Assembly (NCBI GenBank): GCA_035527715.1
Contig: DATKZY010000187.1
Coordinates: forward strand, 50,389 to 114,388
Source: DSUN01 sp035527715
Lineage (GTDB): Bacteria > Planctomycetota > PUPC01 > DSUN01
Reading direction: 5' to 3'
DNA: 64,000 nucleotides
Within the stretch, counting starts at the first letter, position 1. Every line of letters begins with the position of its first letter. The notes under the pieces were generated by a model. It searched no databases. It saw nothing but the letters and a program-made list of their open reading frames with translations, and was not told where the DNA came from. The position numbers and the translations under genes are program-made. Of the stretch, positions 1 to 7,243 are shown in pieces.

Positions 1-393
1 GCTCCCCGCGCCGCAGCCGACGTCGAGGGCCGAGGCGTCCATCGGCACCGTGCGTCCGGCCGCCGCGGCGTGGCAGGCGATCTGTTCCCAGCGGCGCGCG
101 CCGCGCTGGGGGGCCTCGGCCTCGTGCTTGTCCCAGAGGCGCTGAAGGGCGTCCCCCTCCTCGCGGTGATACAGCCCCCAAAGCTCGCGGTAGGAGCTGT
201 CGAGCCAGCGGCGGATCACCTCGAGGCAGAAGTCCCCGTGGCGCGGGCCTTCGGGCGGGTCGGGCCGGAAGTCCGGGATGCCGTGGATGACCTCGAAGGT
301 GCGCGGGCACGCGGGGCAGGTAAGCCCCGCCGAGGCCACTGTGAGCGCGCCCCGGCACGCTGGGCATCGGAGGAGGGGAAGCAGCTCCGCCAT
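1..393 (-). CDS. SAM-dependent methyltransferase with N-terminal zinc ribbon (5' part only)
   Basis: The start codon is the ATG whose complement is at 391-393, and the gene runs off the left edge, leaving 131 residues. Residues 1-35 form a Trm112-like zinc ribbon with CPAC pairs (C10, C13, C26, C29), followed by 'GIPDF', which is common in methyltransferases with this head. At the truncated end LDVGCGAG (about residues 123-130) is motif I of a class I SAM methyltransferase. Three heptamer repeats directly precede the start codon and no clear Shine-Dalgarno is visible. The gene is divergent from the glycosyltransferase at 574. The substrate is unknown; a role in surface polysaccharide or lipid modification is inferred only from context. 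Confidence 0.8.
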   Translation of the reverse strand, partial: MAELLPLLRCPACRGALTVASAGLTCPACPRTFEVIHGIPDFRPDPPEGPRHGDFCLEVIRRWLDSSYRELWGLYHREEGDALQRLWDKHEAEAPQRGARRWEQIACHAAAAGRTVPMDASALDVGCGAGS

Positions 394-412
394 TTCGGAT
401 TCCGGATTTCGG
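392..412. repeat. heptamer tract (ATTTCGG/ATTCCGG x3)
   Basis: Three imperfect 7-nt units (ATTTCGG, ATTCCGG, ATTTCGG) abut the start codon of the minus-strand methyltransferase. This is the first of many 7-nt-period tracts in the window. Confidence 0.85.
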
Positions 413-486
413 ATGTCGCTCTCTCCCGGTGGCCTTCGCGTTGAGGGTACGCGCCGTCCGCGCCCCTGTCAAGTTCCCCTCGCCGC

Positions 487-515
487 TTGCGAAAGGGCAT
501 GGGCCGTGGTATTAT
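487..515 (+). promoter_or_regulatory. sigma-70-like promoter with extended -10
   Basis: TTGCGA at 487-492 and TATTAT at 510-515 are separated by 17 bp. A TG dinucleotide at 507-508 makes an extended -10 (TGGTATTAT). A transcript starting near 522 would have a leader of about 52 nt before the gene at 574. Confidence 0.5.
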
Positions 516-573
516 CCCTTCCGCGTTGATGTACGGCGTCTCCTCGCCCCTCCGGAGCTTGCAGGGAGCATCC

Positions 574-2157
574 ATGGACAGCGGCGAACAGGGTGCGTGT
601 GGCATGCGGCGAACCGTCCTGTGGGTCGCCGCTGTCGTCCTGGCCACGTTCCTGGTGCGGGTGCCCACGTTCCGCCTGCCGCTCGACCAGGATGGCTCGG
701 TGTTTGCCACCGTGGCGACGACGTGGGCGGATGGAGGCCTGCCCTACCGCGACGCGTGGGACCACAAGCCGCCACTGACCTATCTGGTCTACCGCGGCCT
801 GTTCCTCTTCGGCCCCGCCACAGGCCCCGGGGTGAACTTCACCCTGCGGGTCGGCTCGGCGCTGTGCGACGCGGCGGCCGCGGTGCTGCTGTTTCTGCTG
901 GCGCGGCGGTTCTTTGGCTTCCGGGCGGGGGTCGGGGCGGGGCTGGTCTACACGGTGTTCGCGGGGATGCCCATCCTTCAGCTCGAGGCGTTCCAGCCCG
1001 AGCGGCTCGCTGTCCTGTGCACCGTTGCAGGGGTGCTGGCGGCGGTGGCGTATGCCGATTGCCGCAGGTATTCGCTCGCGGCCCTGAGCGGGCTGCTGTT
1101 CGGCTTCGGCTTGATTGCCAAGCAGATCGTGGCCCCCGTGGGCGTGCTCGTGTGGGCGTGGCTCACGTGGGACGCCTTCCGCGCCGAGGGGCGGGCGGCC
1201 GTCCGCCGCGTCGTCATTCACTCCGTCCTGCTCGCCGTGGGGGCCGTGCTGCCGTGGGGGCTGTGCGTGGCGTACTTCGCGGCGCACGGGGCGTTCGGGG
1301 AGTTCTGGGAGTGCACCTGGCGCTTCAACCTGTTCTACGCGGAGGAGCATCGCAAGGGCTCGCTCCTGGCCGGCGCGGTGACGGCCGCCAGGACGATGGT
1401 CTTTGACCACGGCTTCCTCTGGCTCTCGGCCCTCGGCGGGATGGCGGTCGCCCTAGCTCGGCCGGCGTTGCGCCGCTGGGGCGTTCTCCTCGTCGGGTGG
1501 GTCCTCGTGGCCTTCCTGGCGCTGATCCTGCCCGGCCAGTTCGCCTACTACTACTACGTGCCGACCGTGGCGCCGCTGGCCATTGCCGCCGGCGTGGCCC
1601 TGGGCGGCTTGTGGCGGGCGGCTCGGACCTCCCCGGCGGCCGCCGTGGGAGCCGCACTGGCCGCGCTGGCGCTCCTGGCCCCGTTGGGCCTCGCCGCGAA
1701 GCGCTCGCACGCCGTCCTCGTCGGCCACGTGCGCCCCGACCAGACGAATGTCGTCGTGGCCGACGTGGCGCGCTACGTGCGCTCGAAGACGAACGAGGGC
1801 GCCCGCATCTACATGCGCGGCGGGCGGCCCCAGGTCTACGTCCTCGCCGGCCGCCGCAACATCTGCCCCTTCCTCTACGACTTCTACTACGGCCTGCCGC
1901 CCGACAAGGCCTACCACTATCAGCCGCACAAGCTCGAGGCCATCCTCGAGGCCCTCGACCGCTGGCAGCCCCCGTTCATCGTCGTCACCACCCGGGGCGA
2001 TGGGCCCGACACGGAGGTGTTCGGCGGCGCCTACGAGAAGCTCGGGGAGTACTTCCCCGAGTTCCTGAAGCGCCTGGGGGCGCAGTACGAGCTGGACAGG
2101 AAGTGGCCGGCGCGGCCCGTCTCCCTGATGGTCTTCCGCCGCAAGGAGGCGCCGTGA
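574..2157 (+). CDS. GT39/ArnT-like membrane glycosyltransferase
   Basis: A 527-residue polytopic membrane protein of the GT-C fold. An N-terminal transmembrane helix is followed by an acidic loop with D38/D40 (LDQDGS) and D63-HKPP, the arrangement seen in ArnT/PMT_2 enzymes that move a sugar from a polyprenyl phosphate carrier to an acceptor on the outer face of the inner membrane. About ten hydrophobic segments precede a soluble C-terminal domain. I chose ATG 574 because GGGAG lies 5 nt upstream; ATG 604 is an alternative. It is the first gene of the long plus-strand locus and has its own promoter candidate. The sugar and acceptor are not predictable. Confidence 0.85.
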   Translation: MDSGEQGACGMRRTVLWVAAVVLATFLVRVPTFRLPLDQDGSVFATVATTWADGGLPYRDAWDHKPPLTYLVYRGLFLFGPATGPGVNFTLRVGSALCDAAAAVLLFLLARRFFGFRAGVGAGLVYTVFAGMPILQLEAFQPERLAVLCTVAGVLAAVAYADCRRYSLAALSGLLFGFGLIAKQIVAPVGVLVWAWLTWDAFRAEGRAAVRRVVIHSVLLAVGAVLPWGLCVAYFAAHGAFGEFWECTWRFNLFYAEEHRKGSLLAGAVTAARTMVFDHGFLWLSALGGMAVALARPALRRWGVLLVGWVLVAFLALILPGQFAYYYYVPTVAPLAIAAGVALGGLWRAARTSPAAAVGAALAALALLAPLGLAAKRSHAVLVGHVRPDQTNVVVADVARYVRSKTNEGARIYMRGGRPQVYVLAGRRNICPFLYDFYYGLPPDKAYHYQPHKLEAILEALDRWQPPFIVVTTRGDGPDTEVFGGAYEKLGEYFPEFLKRLGAQYELDRKWPARPVSLMVFRRKEAP

Positions 2158-2204
2158 CCGCCTTGGCGGGTGCCGAACGCTCATAGCTCGTTCCTCGTGG
2201 GCTC

Positions 2205-2238
2205 GACGACGAGGACGACGACGAGGACGACGACGAGT
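2205..2238. repeat. (GAC)n/GAG trinucleotide tract before a GTG start
   Basis: A GAC/GAG microsatellite arranged as 9+12+12 bp runs directly into the GTG start codon at 2237 and occupies the place of the ribosome binding site. Confidence 0.8.
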
Positions 2239-3445
2239 GAGCGACATCGAAGTCCAGACCATCACCACGGACGCCGCCTGGACGGAGCTGGAGGGGGAGT
2301 GGAACGCCCTCGTCGAGCGCTCCGCGAGCGCGACGGTGTTCCTCACGTGGGAGTGGCTTCGGCCCTGGTGGCGCCACTTTCGCCGCGCGGGCGACGAGTT
2401 GTGCATCCTGGCCGCGCGGGATGGGGCGGCGCTCGTCGGCCTCGCGCCGCTCTACCGCTGCCGCATCCGCGCCTCCTACGGCCTCGGCTCCCTGCGCCGC
2501 CTCGGGTTCCTGGGCGACCACTCGGGCGATTCGGAGTACCTGGACTTCGCCATCGAGCCGGGGCGCGAGGAGGAGGTGCTGCGGGCCTTCCTCGGCCACA
2601 TCGAGACCGACCCGGCGGGCTGGGACCTCGTGCAGCTCTGGCTGCTGCCCGAGGGCTCGCCGAACCACGGTGTCCTGCGCCGCATGGCCGCCGAGCGCCA
2701 CTGGCTGGTCGAGAGCCGCCGATGGCCCTGCCTCGCCATCCCGCTGCCGGGCGACTGGGAGAGCTACCTGGCGATGCTTCAGCCCCGCTTCCGCTCGAAG
2801 CTGCGCTCGCTCCTGCGCAAGCTGCCCGATGAGCAGGGCGCCTCGTTCGACCAGTGCACCGACGCGGCGGAGCTGCCGGAGCGGCTGGAGTCGCTCTTCG
2901 CGCTCCACCAGCAGCGCTGGCGGGCGCAGGGCAAGCCGGGCAGCTTCGCGTCGGAGGCCAGGCGGGGCTTCTACCGCGAGATGGCCGAGGCGTTCCTGCG
3001 GCGCGGCTGGCTCCGCTTTCACTCGCTGCGCCTGGGCGGCCGCTTCGTCGCCCACGAGTTCAGCTTCGAGCACCTGGGCCGCGTGTACTTCCTCCAGCAG
3101 GCATTCGACACCGCCTGCGTGGAGCTCAACGTGGGCACGGCGCTGAAGGCCCACGTCATCCGCGAGAGCATCGCCCGCGGTGCCCGCGAGTACGATTTTC
3201 TGGGCGGCGACGCCGCCTACAAGCAGAAGTGGGGCACGCAGCGGAACGAGAGCGTGTTCCTCACGCTGGCGCGCCCCACGGGCCGCACCCGCGTGCATCT
3301 CGGGCTGCCGCGCCTGGGCCGGCGGCTGCGCGATGGCGGGCGCGCACTGACACCCGCTCCGCTGCTTCGCCTGAAGCGCCGGGCGCAGGAATGGCTGCGC
3401 CGCCGGCGCTTGCCGCCCTCGGAGGGCCAGGAGGCGAGCGAATGA
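2237..3445 (+). CDS. CelD/FemAB-like acyltransferase (Acetyltransf_6 type)
   Basis: 402 residues. The N-terminal half carries the 'TVFLTWEWLRPWWRHF' block and the C-terminal half the 'GRFVAHEFSFEHLGRVYFLQQAFD' block typical of the BioF2/CelD-like branch of the GNAT fold, found in many exopolysaccharide loci. Members are presumed to transfer an acyl or aminoacyl group to a sugar or lipid-linked intermediate. The start is GTG 2237, preceded by a GAC/GAG tract instead of a normal Shine-Dalgarno. Its stop overlaps the start of the next gene (ATGA), so the two are probably translationally coupled. The basic C-terminal tail (about residues 370-402) has no recognisable function. Confidence 0.8.
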   Translation: MSDIEVQTITTDAAWTELEGEWNALVERSASATVFLTWEWLRPWWRHFRRAGDELCILAARDGAALVGLAPLYRCRIRASYGLGSLRRLGFLGDHSGDSEYLDFAIEPGREEEVLRAFLGHIETDPAGWDLVQLWLLPEGSPNHGVLRRMAAERHWLVESRRWPCLAIPLPGDWESYLAMLQPRFRSKLRSLLRKLPDEQGASFDQCTDAAELPERLESLFALHQQRWRAQGKPGSFASEARRGFYREMAEAFLRRGWLRFHSLRLGGRFVAHEFSFEHLGRVYFLQQAFDTACVELNVGTALKAHVIRESIARGAREYDFLGGDAAYKQKWGTQRNESVFLTLARPTGRTRVHLGLPRLGRRLRDGGRALTPAPLLRLKRRAQEWLRRRRLPPSEGQEASE

Positions 3446-4575
3446 GGGTCGCCCTCGTCAACCGCTTCTTCCGCCGACCCGGCGCCGTGCCGAGCGTGGT
3501 CCGCGAGTGGGCCGACCACCTCGAGGCCGCGGGCCACGAGGTCGTCGTGTTCGCCAGCGACGTGGACGCGGCGCAGAGCTCTGCCCTGCGCACCTACGTG
3601 CCCGTGCGGATGGGCGGAACACGGGCCTTCGACCTGGCCGGGTGGGTCCTCGCCTGGAACGTCCGCAGGGCGCTGCGGCGGCAGGAGCGGGTGCCCGACC
3701 TCGTGCTCGCGACCGACTCGACGGCGTACGTCGGCGCGTGGCTGGCCTGCCGACGCCTCGGCGTGCCCGCGATCATGGCCTTCCAGGGCTGGGTCTACAG
3801 CCCGGGCAAGCGCGGCCTCTATCCGCGCACAGTGACCTGGGTCTACAAGTGGTCGGTGCGCTTCTGCGCGCGGCGGGCGCCGCTGATCGCGTGCATCAGC
3901 CGGGAAATCTACGACGGGTTCCGCAACCTGGGCGTGCCGCCCGAGCGGCTGTGGCTGGCGGCGAACTGCATTGACCTGGCGGCGTGGGACACGGGGAAGG
4001 CGGGCGCTCACCAGCGGGCAGAGCGGCGGCTCCTCTTCGTCGGCCGCTTCTCGCCCGAGAAGGGGCTGCGCTATCTCCTGGAGGCCCTGCCGGCCATCGT
4101 CGCGCGCTTCCCCCAGGTGCGGGTCGTGCTCGTTGGCACGGATGAGCCCGACGACGGCGAATTCCACCAGATGGCCCGCCGGCTCGGGGTGGCCGAGCAC
4201 GTGACGTTTGGCGGCGTGGTGGCGCGCGAGGCTTTGCCGGCGATGTATGCGGAGGCCGATCTCCTGGTGGCGCCCTCGCTCGCCGAGGGGCACCCGCTGG
4301 CGCCCGTGGAGGCCCTCGCCAGCGGCACGCCCGTTGTCGGCAGCGACATCCCCGGCCTCAACGAGACCGTGAGCGACGGCTCGAACGGCTTGCTCGTGCC
4401 GCCGCGCGACCCCGCGGCGCTGGCTGAGGCCCTCTGCCGCGTGCTGGGCGACGAGGCGCTGCTCGACCGCCTCACACGCGCCGCGCGGCCCTCGGTCGAG
4501 CGTTATGCCTGGGAGCCGCGAATCCGCGAGCTGGCCGAAGTCCACGCGCGCCTCACCGCGCCCCGAGCGACGTGA
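3442..4575 (+). CDS. GT4 family glycosyltransferase
   Basis: 377 residues with a GT-B fold. The N-terminal Rossmann domain begins MRVALVNRFF, and the C-terminal domain has 'LLFVGRFSPEKGL' and the retaining GT4 signature EGHPLAPVE (E-x7-E) near the sugar-nucleotide site. Predicted to be a cytosolic enzyme adding a sugar to a lipid-linked oligosaccharide. The start ATG overlaps the preceding stop by 4 nt (ATGA). Donor and linkage are unknown. Confidence 0.9.
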   Translation: MRVALVNRFFRRPGAVPSVVREWADHLEAAGHEVVVFASDVDAAQSSALRTYVPVRMGGTRAFDLAGWVLAWNVRRALRRQERVPDLVLATDSTAYVGAWLACRRLGVPAIMAFQGWVYSPGKRGLYPRTVTWVYKWSVRFCARRAPLIACISREIYDGFRNLGVPPERLWLAANCIDLAAWDTGKAGAHQRAERRLLFVGRFSPEKGLRYLLEALPAIVARFPQVRVVLVGTDEPDDGEFHQMARRLGVAEHVTFGGVVAREALPAMYAEADLLVAPSLAEGHPLAPVEALASGTPVVGSDIPGLNETVSDGSNGLLVPPRDPAALAEALCRVLGDEALLDRLTRAARPSVERYAWEPRIRELAEVHARLTAPRAT

Positions 4576-4578
4576 AGG

Positions 4579-6072
4579 ATGGTGCAGGGAATGCCCGACG
4601 GCCTGCGCGAAAAAGCGATCAGCGGCGCGAAGTGGCGGGTGCTCACCACCTACTCGACGAAGGGCGTGCAACTCGTCGGTGCCGTCATCTTCGCCTGGCT
4701 GCTGGACAAGAATGACTACGGCCTGATGGCCGCCGCGATGGTCGTCGTGAGCCTCATCCGCGCCTGCACCAGCCTCGGCATCCACTACGCCATCATCCAG
4801 CGCCGCGACCGCGTGCAGGAGGCGGTGGACACGGGCCTCGTCCTCCTCCTGGCCACGGGGGCCTTGAGCTACCTCGTCCTGCTGGCCGTGGGGCCGTTCA
4901 CCAAAGCCTATGCTCTCGACAAGGCGCTGATGTTGGCGCTCGGCCTCCTGTCGTTCTTCCGCCCCGTCGCCGCCGTGACCGAGGGCGTCCTGTACCGGGA
5001 GTTCCACTTCGGGCGGCTGTTCGTCGTCGAGGTGGGCAGCATGGTGCTCAGCACGGGCCTGGGCGTCGGGCTGGCCTGGGCGCTGCCGGCGGGCAGCCGC
5101 TACTGGGCGCTCGCAGCCTCGGGCCTCACGCGCGAGGCCCTGCACTCGCTGCTTGGATGGACGGTGTCGCCCATTCGCCCCAAGCTGCGGTTCGACCGGG
5201 GCATGGCCAGGGACCTCCTGCACTACGGTAAGTACCTGTGGGGGGCCGCCCTCGTGATGGTGCTCTACGGCAATCTGGAGCGGCTTGTCCTGGTGGAGCT
5301 GCTCACGGTGGGCGCTCTGGGCCTCTACGCGTTCGCGGCCACCTGGGTGTCGCAGGCGGGGCTGATCAGCGAGACGATCTTCGGCAGCGTGGCCGTCTCG
5401 GTCTACGCGAAGTTGCAGGACGACGTGCCGCGCCTGCGGACGAGCTACTGCCGCATCGTGCGGCTCTCGGCGCTCCTCTCGACCGCGCTGCTGGGGGGCC
5501 TCGTGCTGTTGGCGCCCGAGGCGGTGCCGCTTGCGTTCCCCGTCCGCTGGCTGCCCAGCGTGCCCATCTTCCTGGTGTTCGGGTTGTTCTACCTCGTGCG
5601 GGCGGTGGACACCACGACGGGGCAGCTCTACGTCGCCGTGGGCAAGCCGAAGTACAACATGTACCTCGGCGTCGTGAACCTGGCTGTTCTGGCCGCGGTT
5701 GTCGTGCCGCTGGTGCTGTGGCGGGGCGCCGTGGGCGCAGCCCTGGCCCTCCTGATCGCCCGGGTCGTCACGATGGTCTGCAACGCCTTCGTCCTGCGGC
5801 GCGTGCTCCGGTGTCGGCTGAGACTCCTGGTCCGGGTGGTCACGCCCGCGTTGAGGGCGGCGCTCGTGATGGCGTTCGCGGTGTGTGCGGGCCTCGTCGC
5901 CGCCTATCGGCACTGGGGCCTCATCGGCTGGCTGCCGCTGGGCGGACTGGTCGTGCTGGGCGGCGTCGCCTATGCCGCCGGCATCTTCTTCTTCGAGCGC
6001 GAGCTGTTCCGGGAGGTGGTGACCCTGCTGCGCGACGCGCTGAGGGGCAAGAAGGCGGGGAGCAATGGGTGA
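4579..6072 (+). CDS. Wzx-type polysaccharide flippase (MATE/MVF-like)
   Basis: 497 residues with about 12-14 hydrophobic segments. The N-terminus 'AISGAKWRVLTTYSTKGVQLVGAVIFAWLL' followed by 'DYGLMAAAMVV' matches lipopolysaccharide/exopolysaccharide exporters of the PST (WzxC/TuaB-like) family, which flip lipid-linked repeat units across the inner membrane. Start ATG 4579 lies 3 nt after the previous stop; ATG 4591 is equally possible because GAAGGA at 4573 is too close to the first. The end overlaps the methyltransferase start by 8 nt. It is the only flippase in the window, so it probably serves the whole locus. Confidence 0.88.
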   Translation: MVQGMPDGLREKAISGAKWRVLTTYSTKGVQLVGAVIFAWLLDKNDYGLMAAAMVVVSLIRACTSLGIHYAIIQRRDRVQEAVDTGLVLLLATGALSYLVLLAVGPFTKAYALDKALMLALGLLSFFRPVAAVTEGVLYREFHFGRLFVVEVGSMVLSTGLGVGLAWALPAGSRYWALAASGLTREALHSLLGWTVSPIRPKLRFDRGMARDLLHYGKYLWGAALVMVLYGNLERLVLVELLTVGALGLYAFAATWVSQAGLISETIFGSVAVSVYAKLQDDVPRLRTSYCRIVRLSALLSTALLGGLVLLAPEAVPLAFPVRWLPSVPIFLVFGLFYLVRAVDTTTGQLYVAVGKPKYNMYLGVVNLAVLAAVVVPLVLWRGAVGAALALLIARVVTMVCNAFVLRRVLRCRLRLLVRVVTPALRAALVMAFAVCAGLVAAYRHWGLIGWLPLGGLVVLGGVAYAAGIFFFERELFREVVTLLRDALRGKKAGSNG

Positions 6073-7072
6073 GCCTGCCGAGCGCGATGCCCCGACGAGT
6101 TGTCCGCTCTGCGGCGGGACGGAGCGGCGGCGCCTCGTGACGAAGCGCGGCTGCGACGTCGTGCGCTGCCGCGACTGCCGCCTTGTCTACGTGTGGCCGC
6201 CCCCGTCGCGCGAGGAGGTCGAGGCCCTTTATTCGGCGGGGGACTACCACGCCGTCATTGACGAGTCGGAGCGGCGGCGCTACTTCGCCCGACGGCTTCG
6301 CCAGATCGAGAAGTTCGCCCCGCGGGGTGGCCGCATCCTTGACGTCGGCTGCTCGAAGGGCTACTTCCTGGAGGCGGCCCGGGCCAACGGCTGGGAGGCC
6401 GTGGGGGTCGAGTTGAACCGCCGAGCCGTCGAGGACGCGCGAGCGCGCGGTCTCGACGTGCGGCATGGCGACCTGTGCGACCTGGCGCTCGACGAGGAGA
6501 GCTTCGACGTGGTGACCCTCTTCGACGTCCTCGAGCACACGGCGGCCCCGCGGGCGCTGCTGGCCGCGTGCCGCGCGGTGCTGCGGCTCGGGGGCCTCCT
6601 GGTGGTGACGACGCCCGACATTGGGGGCCTGGTGCCGCGCGTCACCTACGGCCTCTTCGCCTGCACGCTGGGGGCGTGGGAGCATCCGACCCCGCCCGGC
6701 CACCTCGTGCAGTTCTCGCGGCGCACGCTGCGGCGGGCACTTGGGGCCGAGGGCTTCGAGGCCCTGCGGGAGCGCTCCGAGCACATCCCCATCGCCTACA
6801 GCGTCGGGAAGCTCGAGAACTCGATCATGGCCGTGTTGGCCGGCCGCCACCGGAACCCCCCGACGGCCGATGGCCGACGGCCGACGGCGGACGGAAGACG
6901 ACAGTCGCCCCTCCGTCGGGTGCCGCGATACGGGGTGCGCGCGCTGTCGTGGCTGGCCATCGGGCTGGCCGGCCTGGCGGCGCGCGCCACGGGTTGGGGC
7001 GATTCGATGTTCGTCGCTGCACGGCGCACCCAGACCGAGGGCGGAAGGAGCGAGCCGCTTGAGAGCAGCTAG
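6065..7072 (+). CDS. Class I SAM methyltransferase with N-terminal zinc-binding head
   Basis: 335 residues. CPLC and CRDC pairs at about residues 13-40 form a zinc ribbon. ILDVGCSKGYF (about 92-102) is SAM motif I, 'VTLFDVLEHTAAP' is the post-I/II region and 'GHLVQFSRRTLRRALGAEGF' is typical of type 11/12 methyltransferases acting on sugars or lipid intermediates. Residues about 265-281 (PTADGRR twice) come from five heptamer repeats at 6860-6894. They look like a linker between the catalytic domain and a C-terminal hydrophobic helix (ALSWLAIGLAGLAA) that may anchor the enzyme to the membrane. Confidence 0.88.
   Translation: MGEPAERDAPTSCPLCGGTERRRLVTKRGCDVVRCRDCRLVYVWPPPSREEVEALYSAGDYHAVIDESERRRYFARRLRQIEKFAPRGGRILDVGCSKGYFLEAARANGWEAVGVELNRRAVEDARARGLDVRHGDLCDLALDEESFDVVTLFDVLEHTAAPRALLAACRAVLRLGGLLVVTTPDIGGLVPRVTYGLFACTLGAWEHPTPPGHLVQFSRRTLRRALGAEGFEALRERSEHIPIAYSVGKLENSIMAVLAGRHRNPPTADGRRPTADGRRQSPLRRVPRYGVRALSWLAIGLAGLAARATGWGDSMFVAARRTQTEGGRSEPLESS
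6860..6894. repeat. in-frame heptamer tract (CCGACGG x5, imperfect)
   Basis: Five 7-nt units (CCGACGG, CCGATGG, CCGACGG, CCGACGG, CGGACGG) lie inside the methyltransferase gene and encode a PTADGRR-like linker. Confidence 0.9.
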
Positions 7073-7120
7073 CGGCGAGCAGACATGGGCAGTTCAGGGG
7101 CAGGGACGAGGCCGGAGAGA

Positions 7121-7152
7121 AGAATTGCATACTTGTTCAAGTATGCAATTCT
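7121..7152. repeat. perfect 14-bp-arm palindrome with CAAGTATGCA core
   Basis: Arms AGAATTGCATACTT and AAGTATGCAATTCT flank a GTTC loop. The palindrome lies between the methyltransferase and the membrane glycosyltransferase. A related hairpin sharing the 10-mer CAAGTATGCA is at 50787-50814. Confidence 0.85.
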
Positions 7153-7243
7153 CTCCGTCAGGCACGGGCGTGCCGGGGGCGCGTCCGGGACGGCCCACGC
7201 TCCAGTCAACGGTCTCCCTGGAGCGAGAGAAGGAGTTGGCCGT

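Noticed and set aside
487..573. Extending the first GT39 gene to the in-frame start at 487
   Set aside because: The promoter -10 at 510-515 falls inside this extension, the residues are not membrane-like, and GGGAG fits ATG 574.
3217..5913. An open frame of about 900 codons on the minus strand
   Set aside because: It lies antisense to well-recognised glycosyltransferase and flippase genes and has a His/Arg/Gln/Ala-rich composition without domains. Such shadows are expected at this GC content.
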